From Paramecium sonneborni (Eukaryota; Ciliophora; Oligohymenophorea; Peniculida; Parameciidae), in assembly GCA_905182985.1 (NCBI GenBank), contig CAJJDN010000075.1, positions 423,304-487,303 on the forward strand: a stretch of 64,000 nucleotides of DNA, given 5' to 3'. The translations under genes were made by a program, and so were the position numbers. The notes beneath the pieces were generated by a model. It saw only the letters and a program-made list of their open reading frames with translations, was not told where the DNA came from and searched no databases. Below are positions 53,449 through 64,000 of this stretch, one piece after another (position 1 is the first letter of the stretch; every line of letters begins with the position of its first letter).

Positions 53449-54543
53449 TCAATATTATTTGTCTATATTTGGATTATATTTTTTTATTTTGGTCAGATGA
53501 GATTTTACATCCCAAGTAATTAAAATTTCTCCATCTGGACTCATTGTTCCACAACTATTTTAATGATCTATATCAATCACTTATTCTAATTAACAATTAA
53601 ATTCCCCTTCTAATCCTTTATATTATGATGTGTAAAAAATAAACCTTATAATATTTAATGAATGACCATTTATAGTTGTTAATATTTACTTTGAAGGAGA
53701 ATAAATTGGCCAACTCTACCCTGAATGCCTTTGATTCTTTCCTTCTAAAGGTATTGTTTTTGTAATCAAAAATTACTCATTTTGGTCCATTTTATAAATT
53801 TCTAAGTTCTTTGCTCCCTTCCCTGAATTAGTTGATTGAAGAGTAAAAATTTGGTTTGTTATAAAACAAATATTAAACGATTGTTTACATAATTAGATCT
53901 TTTAAACAACCTACCAAGTTTCTTTATCTGAACCTTTCATCACAATAAGTTTGTTATCTGCTCCAATTGAAATTATTTTGTTTCCATCTGGACTTATTGA
54001 TAGACCATATGCTAGTATATTGTGCTCACTGATGATCTATTAACAAACATACTTATTATCTTGTAATTACCAAAATTTCACATTCTCTTTATCACAACTA
54101 ATAATTAAGTTTTCATTTGGATGAATGACGCAAGAAAAAATTTCAGCATAAGTCCATTCTATTTTAAATTATTGAGACCAAAATACTGGATTCAATTAAT
54201 CATTTGGACTCCAAATAATTATTAAATGCTCTGAACCAGAGAGGAAAAAATTAATATGTTTTTCAGATTTTAAAAATTATAGAGAATTGACGCAACCAAC
54301 ATCCCCACCATAAATCTTAAGTTAAGTTAAAGCTTTTTCATCGCTTGCATATAGTTCCTCCTCTTCACTTTCAGTTAAATTTTCAACATTGTGTTATTTA
54401 TAATACAAAATCTTGAACATTTTCATTTCTCCTTGAATTACACCTACAGCAAGAAGTGAGCTATCATGATTTATTGCTAGTATATGTTGGTAATCTGTTC
54501 TTTGAGAATTATAAGATCTATATATTGATTTTTGATTTCCCAT
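53449..54543 (-). CDS. WD40-repeat protein
   Basis: The frame is intron-free and 364 residues long. It starts MGNQKSIYRSYNSQRTDYQ, another Met-Gly N-terminus suited for myristoylation. WD40 units are visible by their ends: INFFLSGSEHLIIIWSPN, ENLIISCDKENVKFWQLQ, GNKIISIGADNKLIVMKG, and the final SPDGEILITWDVKSHLTK. It is likely to form one seven-bladed propeller by itself. Relics of the same family lie at 62585-62790 and 63610-64000. The interaction partner is unknown. Confidence 0.88.
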
Positions 54544-56794
54544 TTTAATAAATAATGAAGATAAAAAAATATAAAATATCCATTTTTATATTACAACCAA
54601 AATCTTGAAATCAATAATAAATTAAAATATTTCTAAATAGCATAAAAATATATTTTCTCTCAATATTTAATGGATAATCTGCCATGACTTTATTTATCAT
54701 AAAGCAATAAATTTATAAATTATGAATTGCTTTTATGGTGAAATAGGATGCCACTTAAAGTGAATTTGTTATAAAACACTCGTTTATTTAATTTAAGATT
54801 TTAATCTAAATGGGACTAATAAATATCTATATTTTGATTAAAGAATATAATATTGGTAAATATACAGAATTTTAAATTATTTACAATTATTTATAAACAA
54901 TATAAAAAATAGTGAATATTATATCCTTATTTTTATCTTTAAATATCAATTAAAAAATTGTTAATAGCAGCTAAATTTCAATTAAGATACTAAATGTTTA
55001 ATTTTTTCAATTTTTATATAAATAATTAGATTCTTTTTAATTCGATTGAATTAATAATGTATAAAAAACTTTGAGATTTATCATGTTTCAGAGTCTCACA
55101 AACTTAACATTTTGGGTATTTGTATCTCATCCATAAGTGAAAAGGCTTCAAACAAAAAAAATAAATGCATCTAAAACAAAAAAAATTATTTTCTTTAATT
55201 TAAAACCCTTCATGTAAGAAATTCATAATAAACTTTATTTAATATCTTGTATTTCTTATTTGTAATTTATAATCTAGAAACTATCAATTTAGTAATGCAT
55301 CAGATAAAAATAATAAATCATAACTTCTTTATTCTTCATTATATAACGAATTTAAAAACTTAATAAAATTTCAACTAGTCTATATAATTATTAAATAAAA
55401 TCATAATGAAGACACTTAAAATAAAATCACTATTTTCAAATTGAAATAAATTTCTTGCTCATAAAATTCTATAACATATTATAACTATAAAATTTAGCTA
55501 TCTAAAATTATTTAATTAAAACATAAATAAATTTAAACCGAGCATAATCCTATAATATTTACCTATCAAATTAAATACTGATTCCAATCTAACATTGTAT
55601 TCTAAAGATACTTCAAGTTAGATTAATACTTCCTCATTTTTTGATTCTATAATTTTATTTGTGTTAACTTAAATAATAAATCATTCCCTAAATATTTCCT
55701 ATATTATAATTATCTTTTTTCTACAATTTCAGCTTCTTATTTTTTTCCTTCATTAATTAATTATTTTTATTAAATTTATTATTATATTTTTTCAATCATA
55801 AAAAATACTTGCTCACAAATATTAAAATAACTTTATTATTAATTACTTTATTTATTTTATTTATAATTAAAATAGAATAAATAGAAATTTAATTCTAGGA
55901 TCAGTTTTTTAACTGTTGATCCAATTTTATTGAAATATGAATAACCGATTTCAACATTTTATAATATTATCCAAAGATTTGTTGTAATTAATTCTGAAGA
56001 TCTTCATAATTTTTTATTAATTCATTTTTTGTTTCAAGTTATTCTCTAATTAAGATAGATTTTTAATTAGATCTTCTGCAATTATAAAAACCAACTTAAT
56101 AATTTTTTGTAATTGATTGTCATAACGGCCCATATTTTTTTTTCTCTTAATTAATTAATTTCTTAAATAAAGATAGCGCTTTTTTTACTTATCATATATT
56201 CTTTGATTAACTTATAAAATTTTAAGGTTCATTGATAAAAATTAAGTAAATGACAAAATAATAAATTTATCTCCAAGAAAAAAAAGTTAATCTGAACAAA
56301 AATTAGATCCCTAATTAATTAAATAAAATGCGCTGTTTTAAATATAAATATAATAAATAAGTTTTAAATGGTATTAATCATAAACAAAAAGGAAAATTGT
56401 AAGTTTTATTTTAATTGCAGCATATTGCTTGATACATAGAACAAAAGATTCCTCTTCAACCTTTATCATTTTTTATTGGGTATTATTAAATATTCCATGA
56501 ATCGGATGAATTTATTTTATTTTAAAGTACATATGTATATTAATTTTCTATGTTAATTCTAATAAATATAAATAATTTAGAAAGTGTTTTCTTAATAATA
56601 AAATAAAAATAAATTCAATATACTTTCAAAAGGTAATTTTATTTTAATAGTGATAAATAGCTTTAACTTAAAGATAAATTTGTATATTATCATGTTATCA
56701 TAATATCTTAAATTTCATTTTTTTTTATAATGATCTTTAAATTCAATATATGCATACAAGGAACTTCAAATTTTACAACAAATTCTTTTAAACT
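54544..56794. other. long AT-rich intergenic region
   Basis: More than 2 kb of highly AT-rich DNA. A short imperfect inverted repeat, ggatcagttttttaac with tgttgatcc, lies at 55899-55924. No gene-like frame is found. Confidence 0.45.
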
Positions 56795-57010
56795 TCAATT
56801 TTTAGGCTTCTGGCTCTTTAAATTTAAGTAGCTTGCCGTTAGTGATGGAAATATGTGTTAGGTGATTAATAATGTCTTTGCTAACTTTTTACATGATGGC
56901 AAATCATGTATATGAACACTAGCATTAAATTTATTTAAAAATGAATTTCTTATAACATTTGATATTCTTTGTAAACATTTCTTGATCTTTGAAGACCATT
57001 ATTTCAAATC
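56795..57010 (-). pseudogene. short coding relic, unrecognised
   Basis: A 70-codon minus-strand frame with balanced composition and less A/T (KKCLQRISNVIRNSFLNKF, then VHIHDLPSCKKLAKTLLITQ) ends in TGA at 56795-56797. The leucine spacing with a central CKKL recalls leucine-rich-repeat tails, but the start is missing and no partner exon can be joined. It is probably a gene remnant. Confidence 0.3.
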
Positions 57011-57349
57011 TTAGGCTTTTTGATTATAGAATTTAACCCAAAGTTGTTTTTAATGTGGGCCCTTCTAATTAAAATGAGTTTAAATGAAAATTTTATATTT
57101 TTTATTGTAAATATTAAATTGATTTACAATTAAAACTAGGAGTTAACAAATAATAATCAAGAAACCTGAACAGTACTTACATTTTGATTTAACCATCTTC
57201 GAAGTTTTTATTTAACTCATTTTTTTAACTAATAATGTAATATTAGATTACAATTATTGAGGGTTGATAAAAAGTTGTAATAAAAATTTCAAACTATCAA
57301 AAACAAAAGAAAAAAATTTAATCGAGTTTCTTAGCAATTTATATTATTA

Positions 57350-58926
57350 ATGTAAAATAAAAATCATAGCATTCAGGGCATCTTTTAGAATCCGATGATT
57401 ATCATCTTAATTTTTAAGAAAAATAAGAAATTCCAAATAGTGGAGTAATTTTTAATAATTTTGATTTGATTGGTGAAAATGGTGAATTACTTAAATTGAT
57501 AGAAGAAATAGAAGCACCAACAAATAAACTTAAGAAAAAGTTCATCTAGAATTGGAGCTAAAATACTGATATTGGCTCTCAACAGGAAAGTGTTATTTTA
57601 AAATAAGAAAATTTTGGTAAGGATCTATATTCTAAATTACTTAATTAATTTGAAAATGATTAAAACATTTAACTCAATAATTTAAGATCCATTGAAGATC
57701 TGAAATAATATTTTATATAATAACTTACGATATAGAAACCTGATATAATACAAACATAAAATTTAGAAGAAAAATATAATCAAATTAAAATTGAAATTTC
57801 TAATAGTTTGGGCTTATTTTTATAAAAACTAATTTAAGAAATACTTGTTTATATGGAAACTGCTTTAAATCAAAGAACTCACAACATTCTAATTTCTATT
57901 AAGGAAAATATATAAATTAAATTTGAAGAAAGAATAAAAGAAATATTATCAATTATCACTGACATTCCTTTTCATTTTAATACTTTTTTTGTTAAACCAA
58001 TAAAAATAGAATAAATTGAAAAGTGTTAAAGTATTTGTTTTAACAATAATGATTCTCTTATAGCAACAACAGTAGGAAAATCAATTTAAATATGGAATTT
58101 TTAAAAGGGAGAAATTTAATAAAAAGGTTTACCGTTAGTTGGACATAAAAGTGATGTTACTACAATATTATTTAGCAGAAATCAAGTTGAATCATTCATT
58201 TCAGGAGGAGATTTGGGAGAAAATTCAATTATTATGTGGTCATTACAAAATAATACATGGATACAAACTGTGCCAATAATTTAGGAGATTGGAGGTTTTA
58301 GATCTATGATTTTAAATAAAAAGGACAATAAATTATTTACTGCTGATTCTTAAGGTTATATAAAACTTTGGAAAGTAGATTTTATCAATAAATTAATTGA
58401 GAAAGAATATGAATTTCCAAAGCCATTTGGTTAAGTTTGGGAAATCAGCCTTAATGATTCGGAAACATCATTGATTTCATGTGTAGAAGATCATAAAATT
58501 ATACTTTGGAAAAAATAATCAGAGAAAAATTGGTTCATTAAGTAAGAAATAAGATTAAAATCCTAACCATTGAGAATTAAATTTTTAAATGACAACTATT
58601 TTATTTGTTGTACTGAACATGATGGATATTTAAAGGAATTTAAGCTAAAAAAAGAACTATTTGTTGAAAAGATTTTGAATAAAATTAAATTAGATCAGCA
58701 GAATTAAGACATGCCTAGCTTCCCAATTTAACAAAATCGTAACATAATTTTTGTTAAGCATAACAAATTCATACATTTTTTAAGAAAGAATGAATAAGGT
58801 TTGATTTAAAGATATTAAAAAATATCATTTTAAGACATGTACATATCTGGAGCCTTATCAAATAAAAAATAAATTTTAATGATTTGGAGTAATGGATAAT
58901 ATTATTTATTTAAAGTGGGAGTTTGA
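57350..58926 (+). CDS. WD40-repeat protein with helical N-terminal region; start disturbed
   Basis: From about 57372 to the TGA at 58924 one frame is open without introns for some 515 codons. The first 230 residues are helical and charged (LLKLIEEIEAPTNKLKKKF, QRTHNILISIKENIQIKFEE). Then come WD40 units: CFNNNDSLIATTVGKSIQIW, GHKSDVTTILFSRNQ, NKLFTADSQGYIKLWKVD, ETSLISCVEDHKIILWKK, and NDNYFICCTEHDGYLKEF. The frame has no ATG of its own at the 5' end. The ATG at 57350 is one base out of frame with it and no intron bridges them. Either one base is wrong near 57370 or the gene has lost its start. Paramecium has many proteins of this helix-plus-WD40 plan. Confidence 0.78.
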
Positions 58927-60511
58927 TATTAAGTTAATATTACATAATTATAATAATATTAAAATAAAATCTTATTGTAAATATTCTTTTATTGATGGAT
59001 TTTCTTATTCTAATCTATTTTCTTACATGAAGATAATTCCATCAAACCTAAATAAATTAATTTATATATATATTCAAAAAATACAATTAAATTATATAAA
59101 ATTAGAAAAAAATCACTTTTTGGTTTAAATTATATTTTAGTTCTTGGTAAACAATTTAATTTTTTGAAAATTTCTCCATAATGATTAATATTTTTAAAAG
59201 TTTTTAACTATTCTAAGTTTTGAAAAGGGATAGATTTAATATTATTGAATCCAAATTGGTTATTTCAAAATATTTTTCTAGAATAACTATTTAAATTATC
59301 ATTTTTGTTTTATTTAAGCAAGTCAAATTTATTAAATGATATTTGTTAATAAATAAAAATTCATTTGAAATTGAAGCTAAAGGTAATATTAAATTTTGGG
59401 AGAGAACTGAATATTATAATGGTTATGACTGATTCTTAATTTATAAATATAATTCTCGTTATTGTAAGGATTGTTGAAAATTTATTTTAAAAGTATAAAA
59501 ATAGCTCAATATTGTTTTTTTTATTTAATACTTTCACCAATATGAAATCTAGGCATAATGTAAATCAAATTTATAATTATAAATTAATATTGATCATTTC
59601 TAATGTAAAAAAGCTCTGCAATATCTCATTTATTTTAAATTTTCCATTCCTCTTAATGTCTCAAAAATCTATTACTGAATTTATTGAATTATTTGTTTTC
59701 CTAAATATTTAGTTTGGTTTTATTCTAATTCTTTAATATGAACTTTATATATAAGGATCATAAATCTTCAAATAGGAAATTAAGGCAACATCATAAGTAA
59801 ACTTGATATTTCAGATATTTTTTATATTTTTCTTCCTTTTTTATTGTTTGTTTTTACATATTATTCATATTCCTATATTATTTTCCTTAAATTACAATTA
59901 GCAATTCATCAAAAGCATCAATCAAGAATTTGCTTTTTTTGGAAATTACATTTTCACTCTTTGTCATCTAATTACCAATAAACAATTTAATTATTTACCA
60001 TGATTGAAAACGCAGTTTATAAAGATTGACTTAATGACTTAAGCAAAAGCTTAATTAAAATTTAAAATATTGATAATAACTTAAAATCTAAGTTTTCAAT
60101 CTTTGCTTAGAATAAAAAAAAAAACAAAAAGAATGATCTAAATATTGATTTTTAAACTATAATAATTTCATATTTCAAAGTGTCATTCAAAATTTGCTGT
60201 TTCTAACAAATTGAAAAACCATCAACTCAATTTAGGAACGATCATTTATCCATTTTTCATTTATGAAATTATAAAAAAAATTCTCAAGCCGTGTGTATAA
60301 GATCTTGTTTTCTCTTATTTTCAATTAAATAAAAAGTAATATTTCAAAAAACAAAAAGTTCGCAATTTTTTCTAATTTTATTTATGTACAAATATTTTTA
60401 AGATACATTAAATAACCTGTTGGAATAAGTCAAATTTATATAAATAATATGAAGTTGATTTGCATTTTTAATATTATTTATTAATATATTAATTAAATTA
60501 AAATTAAGATT
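58927..60511. other. AT-rich spacer
   Basis: About 1.6 kb with long A and T runs. Open frames here (for example 58892-59128 and 59512-59712 in the standard code) are hydrophobic low-complexity readings of AT-rich DNA and are not supported as genes. Confidence 0.45.
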
Positions 60512-61270
60512 ATGGAAAAAGCTTTAAATACTATTGAAAAATCGATATATTTGGTGTTCCTATTTGTCTTCTGTCTAATACAAATAACTAACGATATTAA
60601 AGCAAAGCTGGAGGGATAATAACAATTTTATTAAGTGGTTTAAGTTTAATATACTTTTTATATGTAATTATACTTTGGATAAAAAATGAAATAGCACCTA
60701 CTATAGGCTCAAAGTAAAAAACTATTGGTTATGCTGAATTTTAATTATAAGAATCTATGATTGAATTATCTTTGGAAGATTTCAATGGAGGTGTTGATCC
60801 TTTTAAGAAAGAGAATAACATCATTACACCATTATTAGTTACATTTATGAATACTACTGTTAAAGAAAAACCTATTCCTTTGTATTCAGATAACTAAAAT
60901 CCTTATAGAATTGAATTAAGCAATGTAAACCTTGTGTTAAATACTTTGGATTCTTACGATGATACAAAAAAAATCTTGCAAGATGTTTAGATGAATTTCT
61001 TAAAGAAGGAAGTTATTGCGCTGATGATAAAATAATAATTGTTATTTATTTAGGATAGATAATATTTCAATTGTTGAAGAAATAACCTATCCTAAATTAG
61101 GTTCTGTTTTAGCATAAATTGGATCTATTATCTAATTAATTTTATGTTCAAATATGTAGTATTATACTACAATAATAATTTATTAGAAAATTAGTTGTTA
61201 AATGAAATTATTGCAATGTATTATCCTGAATTTAAGTATGAATCATGTAACTTATTTATCCTAGCTCTTT
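60512..61270 (+). pseudogene. decayed membrane-protein gene of a ciliate-type family
   Basis: A start at 60512 opens MEKALNTIEKSIYLVFLF, but the coding thread then moves between frames: AGGIITILLSGLSLIYFL, ESMIELSLEDFNGGVDPF and so on to about 60950, then LARCLDEFLKEGSYCADDKI in another frame, then EITYPKLGSVLAQIGSIIQL, then LLNEIIAMYYPEFKYE in another. At least three frameshifts are therefore present. The order (N-terminal membrane helix, a Cys-containing middle, a second helix preceded by SVLAQIGS, and a YYPEF motif) resembles a large family of two-helix membrane proteins I associate with Paramecium; its function is not known to me. This copy cannot be translated intact. Confidence 0.65.
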
Positions 61271-61740
61271 TCTTAATTTCCATTTCTCCAAAATTTAGCC
61301 AAATTAAATCAGATTCTCCTGATTCATCATTTTTTGTATTATTGTATTTAAGTTGGGTTAAGACATTTACTTATGCTTTTTATTGCTTAAATATTTGAGG
61401 ATTAATAAATTAATGTTGCATTACACAATCTATTATAATTATAAGAAGATTATTATCAATAAGGATAGTATAAAAAAATTTGATCAATACATATTTCAAA
61501 ATCTAATATTCATAGTACAGAACTTTAGTAACAAAATTAATTTTCTTAAAATCCCAGTTCAAGAATATTCAATAAGTCATTTGTTATTCATGATTACAAT
61601 AACGTACAATAACTGTAAAATTTTATTGAATTTATTTCAGATTTGATGGTTTATAAGAGGCCTTTAAGTTTAACAATATGTTTTACATTTTTTATTTTCA
61701 AAAGTAATAATTAATTTTAAAATAATACAAAGTATTTTTA

Positions 61741-62360
61741 ATGACAGAATTTCTCATTGGACAATCCAATTGTTTTTATTCCTTCTTAAAATTAATCTAA
61801 ATTTTATAAAGAAGGGGAGGAAGGACTAAAGAATTTTTTGGAATAGTAATAAAGATAATATTCATGTTATTGAATAAATTGGCAGATAACTAGGGAAATT
61901 ATTCAGTATTGAAAATATTTAGAGGATTCTTTTCCTGTAAAATCAAAAGATGAAATGGTTTTCATGGACTCAAACTAAAAATCAACACTAACTTTTCCAC
62001 TAACTAACAGTCATTAATTTTTCTTCTTAATCTAATTCAGATGGTCAAATTGTGACTCATTGATGAAAAAATGTGTAACTAAAGGAAAAAGATTTATTCC
62101 AAGAGATAAACCTTGCTCTGATAGCAATAAATCCTTATGTGAAGCTTTTAAATATTTTAATCATGATCTAATACTTAACTTAATATGTGTTTCATTTAGT
62201 GTATGTTCTTTAAACTGGAAAGGCTCTAAAAACTGAGACTAGTAAATGCAAAGAAGAAAATGTTCAGAAAATTCTAGTGTTTTTTCTATTGATGAGTGCA
62301 AATCATTTATAAGAAGGTTGTATAACAAAAGGAATTAGAAGTGTCAACAAATCAGCTGAA
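61741..62360 (+). pseudogene. possible cysteine-containing gene relic
   Basis: One frame at 61920-62240 is open and coding-like: FPVKSKDEMVFMDSNQKS, FRWSNCDSLMKKCVTKGKRF and PRDKPCSDSNKSLCEAFKYF. In a further frame RRKCSENSSVFSIDECKSFI continues the cysteine pattern at 62240-62360. Regular Cys spacing suggests an exported disulfide-rich protein. The shift of frame and lack of a start suggest decay. The family is not recognised. Confidence 0.35.
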
Positions 62361-62584
62361 CGTTCCTTCGAAAAAAGCTTTCAATTGTTTAGCAACAGTT
62401 TAGAAAATTTTTTTGATCAATTTAGATGATTTTAAAATTATATTAAAACTTAATAAAAATTGTTCTATTATATAACAGCAATTAGTTTTTAAATTAAAAA
62501 TTTCATATTTTAGACTATTTTTCAATATGACTTTTCGGGATTGCTCAATCTGAAAATTCAAAAAAGCAAAGTCTCGAAGCTGGT

Positions 62585-62790
62585 TCATCCTTAAACTTAA
62601 AACAATATTTGAAACTATTATTTATTCATTTTAATATTTGCTTTCACATAATGGAATATTGGATCCCAAGTAAAAAGACAAAAGTTTAATTTAGTGACAT
62701 CTTCCAAGGTCACAGTTCCATAACCTATTAGAAGTAAAGGACCCCTAATGAACTCCAAAAGATTAAATAAAAATAAATTTTTATCTTATG
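62585..62790 (-). pseudogene. WD40 C-terminal relic
   Basis: The minus strand reads LLIGYGTVTLEDVTKLNFCL then FTWDPIFHYVKAN and ends at TGA 62585. The FTWDP piece matches the position and sense of the ITWDVKS end of the WD40 gene at 53449. Upstream no further WD unit can be followed. Confidence 0.35.
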
Positions 62791-63609
62791 AGCATTAAAA
62801 TCAAAATGAAGAGTTTTTATAGCTATCAAAGTCTTGATGAATCCATATTTAAAGTCATTTTGAAAAGATCATAAAAGAGGATATTCTGATCATTTTCAAT
62901 TTCTTTCAAAAAAAAAAGATCAAAAACTTAGGGGATCTCTACTGGTCCTTATGATAAATTTATCCTTTAGTATGAACATTATATTTAGTATTTAATAAAA
63001 TTTCTATCATCAATCTCATCTTGATTAAATTTTTAAATGAAATATTCAATTTTAAATATTTTTGGTATAATTAATTAGCACTAGCAATAATTATTTTCCT
63101 TAAATAGAATTAGATATTTTTTATTTAATATGTAGTTATCATTTGCCACCTATTTTACAAAATTTTTAAGGGTTGAAATAAATTTGCTCTTGAAATTCTA
63201 TTAAGAATCTTATAAGTTTGGCTGAAAGGATACATGCACAATAGATAAAATAAAAGTGATAAACTATTACCATTAAATATTTTTTTTTCAAACATATATA
63301 GTGCTTCAGTTTCATAGGAATCTGAATACCAATATTTGTAGGTTTTAAAGAGAGCAGTGGCTTATCGTATCCTTGATAATTGCAAAGATTTTTACTTATG
63401 AATGTTATTAAAAATACTGAGTAGAAACCTAAATTTTTTTATTAATTTTCTTTCATTTTTATTGTTTGCCACTAAATTCTTCTTTTTTCTTCTCCTCATA
63501 TGTGGATCTCTAAAAAACCTATAAATAAAACTTGGCTGTGATTAGTTTAAGTTGAGGAAACATCATGCGAATATTTTTAAATATTTATTATTTTTTATAT
63601 TTAATATAT

Positions 63610-64000
63610 TCATAATTTCTAACACTTTCTTATTTAAATTTGCTTTGACTAAAAGTCCCAAGTGATCAAATATTCTCTGTCATCACTTAATTGTCCATAA
63701 ATATAATAACTAGCAAATTCAATAGATTAGCAAACTATAAAGTCTCCATTTTCTTTTTTTTCTATCATATTAACACTCTTGACATTTTTATTCGCTAACA
63801 GACATTTTGACTTTAAGAATTATTATGGAAATAAAAAATCACAATCATTTGAACCACACCATACAGCTATTTCCTTTGTCTTTCTATATTATTTATTATT
63901 TGTATCCAACTCATAACTCGATAAAATGTCTCAATATATCTTGTTATGCTTGCTAAGGGGATCAATAGCAATTTTTATTTTTCATGGCTATTAGATTTTA
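63610..64000 (-). CDS. WD40-family gene end, cut by the window edge (possibly decayed)
   Basis: The last coding part on the minus strand reads KEIAVWCGSNDCDFLFPQQF, NKNVKSVNMIEKKENGDFI, then SDDREYLITWDFQSKQIQIR and a TGA at 63610-63612. The C-terminal block matches the final blade of the WD40 gene at 53449-54543. Near 63925 a TGA lies in the same frame, so either an intron is present there or the copy is broken. The remainder lies outside the window. Confidence 0.5.

Noticed and set aside
55899..55924. Short inverted repeat ggatca...tgttgatcc
   Set aside because: Too short and imperfect, with no poly-T end or flanking structure, to call an RNA gene or terminator.

Overview
This is ciliate macronuclear DNA, almost certainly from a Paramecium. 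Three things point there. The sequence is very AT-rich. Reading frames stay open only if TAA and TAG are read as glutamine and TGA is the sole stop. The genes are broken by tiny GT...AG introns, mostly 20 to 33 nt (typically GTA...TAG), whose removal restores one continuous frame. Because ordinary ORF calling fails under these rules, I rebuilt the genes by hand. Where I report intron lengths, the spliced length divides by three exactly.

Layout. 1-13 kb: a SERCA-type Ca2+-ATPase, a PH-like serine/threonine kinase, a decayed Aurora-like kinase, RAD23, a PH/CRAL-TRIO (Sec14-like) protein, an aquaporin and a small coiled-coil protein. 13.6-20 kb: a relic of the MRD1/RBM19 first RRM, a decayed apyrase (GDA1/CD39), a small membrane protein, two tandem MIR-domain genes and another decayed gene. 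20-33.8 kb: a stand-alone PH protein, Gln-rich coiled-coil proteins, a UBA-RING-IBR-RING membrane E3 ligase, a kinase-like protein with no catalytic motifs, major vault protein, a possible START-like protein and two small unknowns. 34.8-45 kb: a secreted acidic protein, a MORN-repeat protein, an AAAP amino-acid permease, a PMCA-type Ca2+-ATPase, an ankyrin-DHHC palmitoyltransferase and a small hydrophilic protein. 45-64 kb is gene-poor. It holds a perfect 538-bp duplication around one undetermined base, a tandem-repeat gene with an intron in nearly every repeat boundary, two WD40 genes and several decayed gene fragments.

There is no operon logic; each gene should have its own promoter. Recurrent themes are calcium handling (SERCA and PMCA), membrane and lipid signalling (PH domains, Sec14-like, START-like, DHHC, several Met-Gly starts), ubiquitin biology (RAD23, RBR ligase) and repeat proteins (MORN, MIR, WD40, ankyrin). 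The many pseudogenes beside intact genes fit the slow loss of duplicates that follows whole-genome duplication in Paramecium. I saw no tRNA, rRNA, transposase or CRISPR array. The nearest things to undescribed biology are the repeat gene at 49.3-51.5 kb, the tandem MIR pair and the UBA-RBR-membrane ligase.
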